In this document: positions 28,468 through 36,585 of the stretch, one piece after another
Position numbering within the stretch: position 1 is the first letter of the stretch
Layout: each line of letters starts with the position of its first letter
Origin: Belliella calami
GTDB taxonomy: Bacteria; Bacteroidota; Bacteroidia; Cytophagales; Cyclobacteriaceae
Length of the DNA stretch: 64,000 bases
Direction: 5' to 3'
Assembly (NCBI RefSeq): GCF_022549695.1
Contig: NZ_JAKZGS010000004.1
Span: forward strand, 109,756 to 173,755
Position numbers and translations under genes: made by a program
The notes under the pieces: generated by a model
The model's database searches: none
The model's input: only the letters and a program-made list of their open reading frames with translations
What the model was told of the DNA's origin: nothing

Positions 28468-28789
28468 TTGTAGATACGTGACGTGAGATGTGAGAAATGA
28501 AACTTGAGACAAAGACTTGAGACAGAGTGTCTACGACTACGTCACCTCTCTCCCGAAAGCATTCGGGAGAAGCTTGTCCCGCAGAATTCCAATTAACCAA
28601 TAGCTTCAGGTTATAGGTTTAATTTTAGATTTTAAGGTTCAGATTTTAGATTGATTGTGAGGAAAATGCGGCCTAAAATACTAATCCACTAATTTTCTAA
28701 TCCGTAATAACTTAATCCACCAATTGCCTTATCAACTCTATGTAAAGATTTCCTCCTTCTATCAAGTGTTTCATTTTAAGAAAACCCCA
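28468..28789. other. Spacer with a short hairpin
   Basis: A non-coding, low-complexity spacer after the Snf2 gene. A perfect 9-base inverted repeat with a four-base loop (28549-28557 with 28562-28570) is the only clear structure. It has no T run and is followed by a C/G-rich patch, which resembles the dispersed intergenic hairpins seen in many Bacteroidota genomes. Confidence 0.4.
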
Positions 28790-28797
28790 TATATTTG
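28790..28797 (+). promoter_or_regulatory. Probable -7 box for purU
   Basis: TATATTTG matches TAnnTTTG and lies 59 bases before the chosen purU start. The -33 TTG is not obvious. Confidence 0.45.
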
Positions 28798-28856
28798 CCT
28801 TTGGAATTAAACGAGTTTTTAATTATTTGAACTTTAAATCACAAAGTTATTTTACC

Positions 28857-29711
28857 ATGGACAAAGCGATTTTAATCATTCAGTGCAAAGATCAAAAAGG
28901 AATTGTATCCGCTGTATCGGCATTTTTGTACGCACATCAAGGGAATATTCTTGAAATCGATCAGCATGTAGATCAAGAGTTGGGCATGTTTTTTATGCGT
29001 GCATCGTGGGAATTGGAAAGCTTTGGCTTGGCAAAAGATGAAATAAAGACGGTATTTGAACAGCAAGTTGGAAACCAATTTCAAATGCAATTCCAATTGT
29101 ACTTCAATGACAGAAAGCCAAAAATGGCACTTTTTGTATCCAAACAGTCTCATTGCCTTTTTGATATTTTGAGTCGATACTACTCGGGGCAATTTGATGT
29201 AGAGATACCTTTGGTAATTTCCAATCATAAAGATTTGAAACGCGTGGTGGAGGCATTCAGAATTCCATTTCATTATGTACCGATGGATAAGGAAAATAAA
29301 GCTGATACAGAACAACAACAAATTGCACTTTTGGAAAGCCATGATGTGGACTTTGTAGTTTTGGCGAGATACATGCAGATATTGAGTGGTGATTTTATAA
29401 GAAAATATCCTAACAAAATCATTAACATTCACCATTCTTTCCTTCCGGCTTTTGTGGGGGCCAAGCCTTATCACGCGGCCTATGAAAGAGGTGTCAAAAT
29501 CATAGGGGCTACAGCACATTATGTGACCGAAGAACTTGATGCAGGTCCAATCATCGAGCAGGATGTTGCCCGGGTTCGGCACCACAACACTGTTTCTGAT
29601 TTAGTTCAGATGGGTCAGGATATAGAGAAAGTAGTTCTTTCAAAAGCCATTAAATATCACTTGGAAAATAAAGTTTATCCATTTGGAAATAAGACAGTTA
29701 TTTTTTATTGA
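28857..29711 (+). CDS. purU: Formyltetrahydrofolate deformylase
   Basis: A 284-residue enzyme hydrolysing 10-formyl-THF to THF and formate, balancing one-carbon pools. The N-terminal ACT-like regulatory domain (1-85) has D-x-K-G-I-V. The catalytic formyl-transferase domain (90-284) shows N190-I-H192 in N-I-H-H-S-F-L-P-A-F and D228 in L-D-A-G-P-I, the expected triad. An upstream in-frame ATG at 28827 would add ten residues before the ACT domain; the ATG at 28857 fits the family start better. It appears monocistronic. Confidence 0.95.
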   Translation: MDKAILIIQCKDQKGIVSAVSAFLYAHQGNILEIDQHVDQELGMFFMRASWELESFGLAKDEIKTVFEQQVGNQFQMQFQLYFNDRKPKMALFVSKQSHCLFDILSRYYSGQFDVEIPLVISNHKDLKRVVEAFRIPFHYVPMDKENKADTEQQQIALLESHDVDFVVLARYMQILSGDFIRKYPNKIINIHHSFLPAFVGAKPYHAAYERGVKIIGATAHYVTEELDAGPIIEQDVARVRHHNTVSDLVQMGQDIEKVVLSKAIKYHLENKVYPFGNKTVIFY

Positions 29712-29813
29712 TAAAAAGAATAGGCAATAATAAATTAGTTATTCCTTTTACACCATATTTGAAATAAATTGTCTTTATAAATGGAGAGACTATTCAAACA
29801 AACATATAAACCG

Positions 29814-30725
29814 ATGATACGACATTTCAAAATAATCCTCTTGATTTTGACTTTAGCCTTTCCTGCTTTGTCAGAAGCACAGAAAATCAATCAAGAACAA
29901 CTTATTTCAGACATCAAATACCTTTCTTCAGATGAACTTGAAGGCAGAAAACCTATGTCAGAAGGGCATCTGAAAGCACAAGAATTCATCAAAGAAAGGT
30001 TTGAAAAATTAGGTTTGAGTAGTCAGTATGACGATTTTACTCAAACTTTTTCGTTTACAAATCGACGAGATGGAAAGACCTATGACAAAGCTGCGAACAT
30101 AGTGGGCTTTGTACCTGGAAGTGATTCTGATAAAATCATCGTGGTCATGGGACATTATGATCACATTGGAAAAAATGGTGACGACATATTCAATGGAGCT
30201 GATGACAATGCTTCCGGAACGGTAGCTATGCTCGCTTTGGCGGAATATTTTGCCAAAAATAGACCAAAGCACTCGATGATGTTTGTAGCACTTGATGCAG
30301 AAGAAATGGGCATGCATGGAGCTAGGGCTTTGGTGAATGATTTTCCATTTGAGATGGAACAGGTAAAGCTCAATATCAATATGGATATGGTGAGTAGAAA
30401 TGACAACAATGAATTGTATGCTGTTGGAACTTATCATTACCCTTTTCTAAAACCTATTTTGGAAAAAGCATCAACAGGAAAGTCACCGAAGTTGATGTTT
30501 GGACATGATGAGCCCGGTTCGGGAAGGGATGATTGGACCAATGCATCAGATCATGCACAGTTCCATCAGAAAAAAGTCCCGTTTATTTACTTTGGAGTAG
30601 AAGATCATGCAGACTATCACACGCCAAGAGATACTTTTGAAAACATCCAACCAGAATTTTTCAAAGGAGCAGTAGAATTGATTCTTGATTGTATAATTGC
30701 TTTAGATACTGACTTGCTGAATTGA
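29814..30725 (+). CDS. Secreted M28 family zinc aminopeptidase
   Basis: A 303-residue exported peptidase. The ATG at 29814 begins a clear signal peptide (cleavage after about residue 23, S-E-A-Q); a longer frame from 29781 adds eleven residues before it. Metal and catalytic residues are H114/D116 (G-H-Y-D-H), D130 (G-A-D-D-N-A-S-G), E163-E164 (D-A-E-E), D191 (N-M-D-M) and a late histidine in D-Y-H-T-P. These define a co-catalytic di-zinc site. It probably releases amino acids from peptides in the periplasm or outside the cell. Confidence 0.92.
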   Translation: MIRHFKIILLILTLAFPALSEAQKINQEQLISDIKYLSSDELEGRKPMSEGHLKAQEFIKERFEKLGLSSQYDDFTQTFSFTNRRDGKTYDKAANIVGFVPGSDSDKIIVVMGHYDHIGKNGDDIFNGADDNASGTVAMLALAEYFAKNRPKHSMMFVALDAEEMGMHGARALVNDFPFEMEQVKLNINMDMVSRNDNNELYAVGTYHYPFLKPILEKASTGKSPKLMFGHDEPGSGRDDWTNASDHAQFHQKKVPFIYFGVEDHADYHTPRDTFENIQPEFFKGAVELILDCIIALDTDLLN

Positions 30726-30746
30726 TTTCGGCAAGTCTTCTTTTTT
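30711..30746 (+). terminator. Terminator after the M28 peptidase gene
   Basis: A 7-base outer stem (30711-30717 with 30731-30737) is followed by six T at 30741-30746. Its left arm lies in the last codons of the gene. Confidence 0.6.
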
Positions 30747-30793
30747 GAAGTATATATAACTTGTACCTTTATGCCCTAAATTAAATTTGTGCT

Positions 30794-32572
30794 TTGGCAA
30801 AGACTGACATCATCACCCGTTTTTTGATCTGGAGAATCAGACACCTAAGTACCAAAAACTTTGTTTTGATATTGAGTGGCTTGATTGGGATATTAGCTGG
30901 ATTGGCTGCTGTCATTTTGAAAACTGCCGTTCATGCCATCCAAAAATTCCTGACCGGAGACTTCAACGAAGCTTACGCAAACTTTTTCTATATCATCTAC
31001 CCTCTTATTGGGATAATATTGGCATTCTTGATTGGCACATATATCTTGAAAGATCAAGGAGGTCATGGAATCCCTGATTTACTTTACAATATTTCCAAAA
31101 AAAGTAGTCTGATCGCCAAAGTAAAAATGTACAGTCGAGTGATTACTTCGGCAATTACCGTTGGCTTTGGTGGTTCTGTTGGTTTGGAAGCTCCCATAGT
31201 GGTCACTGGATCTGCTATAGGATCGAATTTTGGTAGTTTGATGCATTTGAATGCCAAAAAAAGGACACTTTTGATAGGATGTGGAGCCGCTGGAGCAATC
31301 TCAGCAATTTTCGGCGCCCCGATTGGTGCAGTGATATTTGCGATAGAAGTTATTTTGCTAGAAGTCAGTGTTGGGAGTTTCATTCCCTTATTGATCGCAT
31401 CAGTAACAGGGTCTATTACTTCCATGATACTTTTGGGAGAGGATGTCATGTTTACATTCAACCTCTCAGATAGTTTTTTGGCAGCACACATGCCCTATTA
31501 TTTCTTATTGGCGATATTTACAGGAATCATTTCATTATACTTCAGCAGGGTTGTATTGAAGACAGAGTCACTTTTGGGAATGATGGAAGATCCATGGATG
31601 AAAGTTCTATATGGAGGAGCATTCTTGGGTTTGATCGTGTTCTTTTTCCCTCCTATTTATGGTGAAGGTTATGAAACATTAAACGCTCTGATTGATGGGG
31701 ATCCTCAGAGATTACTGGCAAATAGTCCATTCTTTGGGGAAATTGACAATCCATATTTTATCATTTTGTTCTTGATGTTGATCATTTTCATCAAACCAAT
31801 CGCATCCGCGATAACTATCGGGGCTGGTGGAAGCGGAGGTATTTTTGCCCCCTCGCTTTTCGTTGGAGGAATTACAGGTTTCGTGTTTGCTTATACGGCG
31901 AATATATTTGGATTGCCCATTGCCTTGCCGATAGCACATTTTACACTAGTCGCTATGTGTGGGGTGATGAGTGGGGTGCAACATGCACCACTTTCTGCGA
32001 TATTCTTGATTGCTGAGATCACTGGTGGTTATGAGTTATTTCTGCCATTGATGTTTGTTTCTGCCATTTCTTTTGTGACAACAACCTACTTTGACAAGGA
32101 CTCTCTTTATGTTAAGCAACTCAAAGACACCGGTCGATACCTCACCGAATCAAAAGATGAGGAGGTTTTGGATAATATCGATATCAGAAAAGTGATGGAA
32201 AGAGATCTATTGCCAATTGCTCCTGAAGCGAGACTAGGAGATCTTTGCAGGCTCGTACAGCTTTCCAAAAGGAATATATTCCCTGTGGTCAATGAAAATG
32301 GAGAACTTGCTGGAATCATTACTTTGGATGACATTCGCGACATCATGTTCAATGAAGAAAAGCAAAAGGATATCAAAATCCAGCAGCTGATGCATAGTCC
32401 TCCAGAAGTAATCTATCCAGATGAAAACATGCAAAAAGTAATGGAAAAATTCGAAAAGTCCGGTGCTTGGAATTTGCCTGTTGTTGAAGATGGTATTTAT
32501 TTGGGATTTATATCCAAATCCAGAATTTTTAATGCCTACAGAAAACGCCTGATTAGGCAGAATTTGGAGTAG
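30794..32572 (+). CDS. ClC chloride channel/transporter with two CBS domains
   Basis: A 592-residue membrane protein with a ClC core (about 20-430) and a C-terminal CBS pair (about 455-585). Selectivity motifs are G-S-V-G-L-E-A-P at 127-134 with gating glutamate E132 and G-S-G-G-I-F-A-P-S near 340-348. The position of the internal proton glutamate of E. coli ClC (second E in I-I-E-E) is valine here (A-I-E184-V185), as in eukaryotic ClC channels. The start codon is TTG at 30794; an ATG closer upstream reads into a stop after two codons. CBS domains suggest control by nucleotides. Confidence 0.94.
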   Translation: MAKTDIITRFLIWRIRHLSTKNFVLILSGLIGILAGLAAVILKTAVHAIQKFLTGDFNEAYANFFYIIYPLIGIILAFLIGTYILKDQGGHGIPDLLYNISKKSSLIAKVKMYSRVITSAITVGFGGSVGLEAPIVVTGSAIGSNFGSLMHLNAKKRTLLIGCGAAGAISAIFGAPIGAVIFAIEVILLEVSVGSFIPLLIASVTGSITSMILLGEDVMFTFNLSDSFLAAHMPYYFLLAIFTGIISLYFSRVVLKTESLLGMMEDPWMKVLYGGAFLGLIVFFFPPIYGEGYETLNALIDGDPQRLLANSPFFGEIDNPYFIILFLMLIIFIKPIASAITIGAGGSGGIFAPSLFVGGITGFVFAYTANIFGLPIALPIAHFTLVAMCGVMSGVQHAPLSAIFLIAEITGGYELFLPLMFVSAISFVTTTYFDKDSLYVKQLKDTGRYLTESKDEEVLDNIDIRKVMERDLLPIAPEARLGDLCRLVQLSKRNIFPVVNENGELAGIITLDDIRDIMFNEEKQKDIKIQQLMHSPPEVIYPDENMQKVMEKFEKSGAWNLPVVEDGIYLGFISKSRIFNAYRKRLIRQNLE

Positions 32573-32643
32573 AAGTTTGAAGTTAGGGATTTAGTCAGTA
32601 ATAAGAAGTCAGGACTACACCCCTCTGGGATTATTGAATATCT

Positions 32644-32697
32644 GTATATCCAAATGGTGATCTTAGTAAAAACCTACTGTTGTTGAAAAGAGAGTGA
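32644..32697 (+). pseudogene. Duplicated tail of the 33327-33758 gene
   Basis: Seventeen codons plus TGA encode V-Y-P-N-G-D-L-S-K-N-L-L-L-L-K-R-E, identical at the protein level to the last 17 residues of the lipocalin-like protein encoded 1.1 kb downstream, with several silent base changes. Similarity continues about 15 bases past the stop and ends abruptly upstream at 32644. It is a remnant of a second copy, not a working gene. Confidence 0.85.
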
Positions 32698-32773
32698 ATT
32701 CTAAATTGTACTCAAAAAAAATTACAAAAATGATAAAAAAAGTTTATTATTTTCCGAATCACAAATCCACATA

Positions 32774-32906
32774 AAATTTAGTTTAAAATGGGGGGGGTAT
32801 AACCAAATTTTTAAAATATATTTCCGAAATCTTTGAAAAATTCACTATAAAAATAGTACAATTCATATACTCAACTGGTAATCAGAACATAGTAAATTTA
32901 GTTTAA
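32774..32906 (+). promoter_or_regulatory. Candidate control region of the GG-leader peptide gene
   Basis: The motif AAATTTAGTTTAA occurs twice in the same direction, at 32774-32786 and 32894-32906, exactly 120 bases apart. Between them is a run of eight G at 32790-32797, very unusual in this AT-rich spacer. The peptide gene starts at 32971. A regulatory meaning is inferred from position only. Confidence 0.3.
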
Positions 32907-32970
32907 TATCAATGTTTCTTTAGTTTCAAAAACATTTTAATTATTATTTCACTAATAAATTTTAAAAATC

Positions 32971-33138
32971 ATGGAAACTTTAGACATGGAAAAAATGGAA
33001 AATCTGGTCGGTGGATCGGATTATTGTGACACAGCTTGGTTATTACTAAGTGGTGGTGGATTTCAGGGTAGTGATGAACTATATTGGATACTAGCTGATT
33101 CTTATGATCAACATTGTCAAGGTCACAATCCATATTAA
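32971..33138 (+). CDS. Double-glycine-leader peptide precursor (bacteriocin/RiPP-like)
   Basis: A 55-residue frame, ATG at 32971 to TAA at 33136-33138. Residues 1-15 form a leader with L4-D-M-E-K-M-E-N-L-V-G14-G15, matching the L-x-x-x-E-x-L/V-x-G-G pattern cut by C39 peptidase ABC exporters. The 40-residue predicted product begins S16-D-Y-C19, has an S-G-G-G-F patch (27-31) and a second cysteine at C49, so one disulphide is possible. It is rich in Gly, Ser, Asp and Tyr. Close downstream lie a small secreted protein, a membrane protein and the C-terminal remnant of an ABC exporter ATPase. No complete exporter or modifying enzyme remains in the window, so the product may be unexported or use an exporter elsewhere. 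Confidence 0.7.
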   Translation: METLDMEKMENLVGGSDYCDTAWLLLSGGGFQGSDELYWILADSYDQHCQGHNPY

Positions 33139-33144
33139 AAAAGT

Positions 33145-33297
33145 ATCGGATCTTAATATTAAAATATTTGGATAAAGTGTTCTTTCCTAAAACAAATTAT
33201 TCTAAATATATAGAATAATTTACAATAATATCAGTTTGCCTGATTTTATGTTTTCTGCAGAACAATTTACTACATATGGCCATATTTAAGATCCGAT
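33145..33297. repeat. Nested inverted repeat between the peptide and lipocalin-like genes
   Basis: ATCGGATCTTA at 33145-33155 is inverted at 33287-33297. Inside lies a perfect 10-base hairpin (33195-33204 with 33211-33220). The outer ends just clip the stop region of the peptide gene and the upstream region of the next gene. It could be a 153-base miniature inverted-repeat element or a terminator pair. Target-site duplications are not evident. Confidence 0.45.
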
Positions 33298-33326
33298 TTT
33301 TCAATTAACTTATAAATTAAATAACC

Positions 33327-33758
33327 ATGAAAATTTTGGCAATATTTATCCTTTTAGTTTCATTTCCTGTTTTTGAAAATTCGGAGGAAGAAATTTTGGG
33401 GTATTGGAAAGTACACTCATTCCAAGCCTTTGATAATATTATTTCTTCAAATAATTTCAAAAATGCGCCCCCTGAAGTTCAGGAACAAATGTTGGAAACT
33501 TTTAACAAAGTTATTGAAGGTTCATATTTTAATTTCCTTCAAGACACAGTCTTTTTTTCAGATTATAAAGAAAGTGAGATCCACGAAAAATCCGGAATGT
33601 GGTATTTTAATGGGGACACCATCATTATCAATGACTTGAAAAAAATCAAAACATATCGCTTCTACAAAGAAAGTTTAACAAAAGATGAATTAAAATTGAA
33701 GCTCGTGTATCCAAACGGTGACCTTAGCAAAAACTTACTTTTGTTGAAAAGAGAGTAA
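33327..33758 (+). CDS. Small secreted lipocalin-like protein
   Basis: A 143-residue protein with an N-terminal signal segment (1-16). The mature part is a beta-rich single domain: G-Y-W-K-V-H-S-F near 25-32, F-x-x-D-T-V-F-F-S-D near 70-79, K-S-G-M-W-Y-F-N-G-D-T-I-I-I near 88-101 and a last strand ending L-L-L-L-K-R-E. This resembles the lipocalin-like/DUF4923-type domains of Bacteroidota. A copy of its tail lies at 32644-32697. Its place beside a GG-leader peptide gene suggests an immunity or accessory role, which is speculation. Confidence 0.72.
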   Translation: MKILAIFILLVSFPVFENSEEEILGYWKVHSFQAFDNIISSNNFKNAPPEVQEQMLETFNKVIEGSYFNFLQDTVFFSDYKESEIHEKSGMWYFNGDTIIINDLKKIKTYRFYKESLTKDELKLKLVYPNGDLSKNLLLLKRE

Positions 33759-33893
33759 ATTCAAAATTGATTTTAGCAGTAAGTTACAAAGAAAACACCA
33801 AGAAAATTCATGCTTTTTTTTTCAAGAAATTAAATTAGGCATGAAAGTGATATTCTGTATTAGTTAATTTTAATTGAAAACAAGGAAAAAAGC

Positions 33894-34454
33894 ATGAAGT
33901 ATTTTTTGGTTCTAATTCTGATAGGAATAGTTTTAGGAGTATTTATAGACGTTTTTTTGCTTTCTGATGAAGTTTTTTATTTCCACTTGACAGAAAAATA
34001 TTCCAACACTAGAATTGAGAAAATGCTGGACTTCCGAGGGAAATGGCTTTGGGTCACCTACTTTATTTCCCCAGCCGTTACCTTCTTTAAAATTTTGCTC
34101 CTTGCCAGTCTGATTTACCTGGGGCTTTATCTTTCCAACTTAAAATATTCCTTTTCTGATGTCTTTAAGGCTTGTGTAATCGCAGAGTTTGTGCTGTTGT
34201 TACCCATCTTGATCAAGATCATTTGGTTTGAATGGATAGATCCAAGCTTCACTTTGGAAGATTTTAAGTCTTTCTATCCCCTATCCATGTTTAGCCTTTT
34301 TGATCCTGAATTGTTGGAAAAATGGTTTCATTACCCATTTAAGGCGCTGAATGTTTTTGAAATAGGATATTGGTTTGCACTTGCAGGAAGTCTTTCAGTT
34401 GTGTTGCATTTGGGTTTCAAAGAAATGCTAAAGGTAGTAGTATGCCAATCTTGA
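33894..34454 (+). CDS. Polytopic membrane protein, probably C-terminally truncated
   Basis: A 186-residue protein with about four to five hydrophobic segments (3-23, 52-78, 88-112, about 150-175) and short polar loops. The frame ends abruptly in K-V-V-V-C-Q-S, just after the last span begins a basic stretch. The bases beyond are the C-terminal part of an ABC ATPase in another frame. I infer that a deletion joined the two genes and removed the natural end of this one. Such Yip1-like membrane proteins occur beside peptide exporters in Bacteroidota. Function unknown. Confidence 0.65.
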   Translation: MKYFLVLILIGIVLGVFIDVFLLSDEVFYFHLTEKYSNTRIEKMLDFRGKWLWVTYFISPAVTFFKILLLASLIYLGLYLSNLKYSFSDVFKACVIAEFVLLLPILIKIIWFEWIDPSFTLEDFKSFYPLSMFSLFDPELLEKWFHYPFKALNVFEIGYWFALAGSLSVVLHLGFKEMLKVVVCQS

Positions 34455-34621
34455 TCGTCACTCATAAAATTTCACCTGCTTTGAGATCTGATTATATTTA
34501 CATCATAGAGAATGGGAAAATCACACATGCAGGGAGTCCTAAACTCCTACTAAAATCAGGAAATTTATTGTCAAAATCATTTGAAGAGATTTCCCACTGG
34601 TTCAAAAAAAATGAAATTTGA
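34442..34621 (+). pseudogene. C-terminal remnant of an ABC exporter ATPase
   Basis: A 59-codon frame (ATG 34442, stop at 34619-34621) begins with I-L-I-V-T-H-K, the H-loop of an ABC nucleotide-binding domain, continues with Y-I-Y-I-I-E-N-G-K-I-T-H-A-G-S-P, and ends in an ordinary ABC C-terminus. Walker A, the signature motif, Walker B, membrane spans and any peptidase domain are missing. It overlaps the end of the upstream membrane protein frame, so the breakpoint lies near 34436-34445. Together with the GG-leader peptide it most likely came from a C39-peptidase exporter. Confidence 0.75.
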
Positions 34622-34648
34622 ACAATAGAAATACCTAAACCTTAATAC

Positions 34649-34834
34649 TTATTCCTTCTCTTTATACTTCCCCCAGTAATATATAGGAAAGACCAACGCC
34701 TTGAGTTTCCAGTGGTTCTTTTCTTTGATGGATAAAGTCGTGTCTTCGTGGACTGTTCTGTACATTTTTCCAGCCATCAAGGCATGTGCGATCAACAGTA
34801 AAAATATTATTGCATAAATGATTAATTCTGTCAT
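34649..34834 (-). CDS. Small single-span membrane protein, coupled to prmA
   Basis: A 61-residue protein with one membrane helix (about 3-22) and a charged cytoplasmic tail ending Y-W-G-K-Y-K-E-K-E. Its ATG overlaps the prmA stop codon in an ATGA arrangement (34831-34834), which strongly supports translation and an operon with prmA. No family is recognised. Confidence 0.7.
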   Translation of the reverse strand: MTELIIYAIIFLLLIAHALMAGKMYRTVHEDTTLSIKEKNHWKLKALVFPIYYWGKYKEKE

Positions 34835-35661
34835 AATTTCTCAAAAATCAATGCTGCCCAATTATCCTTGTCTTTTTGGCTCAATAATTTGAAACCTACG
34901 GAATCTGCCTTTTCCTGAATATCAACAATGTCATGGGTATAAAAACCACTCAACAATAAATTCCCTCTGCTTTTTACCAAACTTGCATAAATCTCCAATT
35001 CATCGAGCAGCACATTTTTATTGATATTTGCCAAGACGATATCGAAAGTTCCCTGTGGTGCAACTTCACGGACAGTCCCCAAACCCATCCTAACATCCTT
35101 CATGCCGTTGAGATCGAAGTTTTCGTTGCCATTGTCCACACACCAATCGTCGATATCAAAGGCTTCTACTTGTGTCGCTCCAAGCTTGTGTGCCATGATG
35201 GCCAAAATTCCCGTTCCCGCTCCGATATCAATCACTCTTTTGCCTTGATGGTCGATCGTCAACTGATGGGATAGCATCAGGAATGTCGTCGCATGATGCC
35301 CTGTCCCGAAAGACATTTTAGGATTGATCAAAATTTCGTGCTTGATTTCTGGTTTTGGAGCGTGAAATGAAGCTCTTACATATACTTCTTCTCCCACTTG
35401 GATCGGATCATAATGCTTTTCCCACTCCTCATTCCAATTGACCTTTGCCATCACACCTTCCACAATCTCCAATTCTGCTGAATCTTGGTAGCGGTTGATT
35501 ACTTCTTGGTAAGTCTCCCGATTAAAAGAATTTTCTTCGATATAGGCATCAAGACCTGTGTCCGTTTCCAAAAAAGAATCAAAACCCACCTCCGCCAATT
35601 CAGCGATGAGGATTTCACGAAAATCTTCTTTACAATTAATCTTAAACTCTAAATACTGCAT
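34831..35661 (-). CDS. prmA: Ribosomal protein L11 methyltransferase
   Basis: A 276-residue SAM-dependent enzyme that trimethylates L11. The ATG at 35661 is preferred over one at 35700, whose extra 13 residues are hydrophobic and unrelated. The N-terminal substrate domain (1-90) is followed by a methyltransferase domain with the SAM loop V-I-D-I-G-A-G-T-G-I-L near 145-155 and the N-I-N (N-P-P-Y-equivalent) motif near 214-216. The downstream small membrane protein gene overlaps its stop codon. Confidence 0.95.
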   Translation of the reverse strand: MQYLEFKINCKEDFREILIAELAEVGFDSFLETDTGLDAYIEENSFNRETYQEVINRYQDSAELEIVEGVMAKVNWNEEWEKHYDPIQVGEEVYVRASFHAPKPEIKHEILINPKMSFGTGHHATTFLMLSHQLTIDHQGKRVIDIGAGTGILAIMAHKLGATQVEAFDIDDWCVDNGNENFDLNGMKDVRMGLGTVREVAPQGTFDIVLANINKNVLLDELEIYASLVKSRGNLLLSGFYTHDIVDIQEKADSVGFKLLSQKDKDNWAALIFEKL

Positions 35662-35697
35662 AAATTGTAGGAAAGTGATAAAAAACGGGAAGAAAGA

Positions 35698-35741
35698 CAA
35701 CTGTCAACAGACGACAGACGACTGAGGTCCGTTGACAGTTG
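35698..35741. repeat. Inverted repeat between tpiA and prmA
   Basis: CAACTGTCAAC at 35698-35708 is inverted at 35731-35741 around a 22-base loop. No T run follows, so it is not a clear terminator. Confidence 0.45.
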
Positions 35742-35751
35742 ACTATCAATT

Positions 35752-36513
35752 TTAAAATGATTTAATAATATCTACAAAGTCACGTGACTTCAAAGAAGCT
35801 CCACCGATCAATCCTCCATCCACATCCGCTTTGGAGAAAATATCTTTGGCGTTGCCTGGGTTACAGCTACCTCCGTAGAGGATCGATGTATTGTCAGCAG
35901 CTTCTTGCCCATATTTGGAAGCCAAATGGTCTCGAAGAGCCTTATGCATTTCCTGAGCTTGGTCTGAAGAAGCGGTTTTTCCTGTACCGATAGCCCAAAT
36001 TGGTTCATAAGCAATCACGATTTTTGCAAAATCCTCATCACTCAAGCCAAAAAGGCTTTCTGTCAATTGGTTTTTTACATAATCTTCGTGCGTACCAGCT
36101 TCCCTGATTTCCAATGGTTCACCACAGCAGAATATAGGTGTCAAGTCATTTTCCAATGCTTGTTTTACTTTAGCAGTAAGCAACTCATTGCTTTCTTTGA
36201 AATATTCTCTTCTTTCGCTGTGGCCAATGATCACGTATTCAGCTCCAAAAGATTTCAGCATAGTCGCTGAAGTCTCCCCAGTAAAAGCTCCAGAAGTTTT
36301 GTCAGAGCAATTTTGCCCACCTAAAAATAGGTTTGGAGTATTTCCTACTAATTTTTTGACAGGAAAAAGGTGAACAAAAGGAGGGTTCAACACGACGGTT
36401 ACATCCTTGATATTTTCATCCTTGTACATATTGACAATCTCGGTAGTCAGTTTTTGACCTTCGTCAAAATTGAGATTCATTTTCCAGTTTCCTGCTACGA
36501 TTTTCTTACGCAT
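35752..36513 (-). CDS. tpiA: Triose-phosphate isomerase
   Basis: A 253-residue glycolytic TIM-barrel enzyme interconverting dihydroxyacetone phosphate and glyceraldehyde 3-phosphate. Catalytic residues are N9 and K11 (G-N-W-K-M-N), H98 (G-H-S-E-R-R) and E170 (A-Y-E-P-I-W-A-I-G-T-G). The phosphate loop G-G-S is near 215-217. It precedes prmA on the same strand, separated by 90 bases with an inverted repeat, and is divergent from recX. Confidence 0.99.
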   Translation of the reverse strand: MRKKIVAGNWKMNLNFDEGQKLTTEIVNMYKDENIKDVTVVLNPPFVHLFPVKKLVGNTPNLFLGGQNCSDKTSGAFTGETSATMLKSFGAEYVIIGHSERREYFKESNELLTAKVKQALENDLTPIFCCGEPLEIREAGTHEDYVKNQLTESLFGLSDEDFAKIVIAYEPIWAIGTGKTASSDQAQEMHKALRDHLASKYGQEAADNTSILYGGSCNPGNAKDIFSKADVDGGLIGGASLKSRDFVDIIKSF

Positions 36514-36585
36514 GGTATTAATGGTTTGGTTAATAGATTTGAAAAAAATAACATAAGCCGTTACTTTGTCACAAAATTACACAAA

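Noticed and set aside
28549-28570. Rho-independent terminator of the Snf2 gene
   Set aside because: The stem is good but there is no T run and it lies 80 bases after the stop codon; treated as a dispersed hairpin.
34370-34441. Upstream part of the frame containing the ABC tail
   Set aside because: It is an out-of-frame reading of the membrane protein gene; ABC similarity begins only at about 34445.
36370-36585. N-terminal extension of RecX
   Set aside because: It lies on the antisense of tpiA, is absent from family members, and a good ATG at 36586 gives the normal length.
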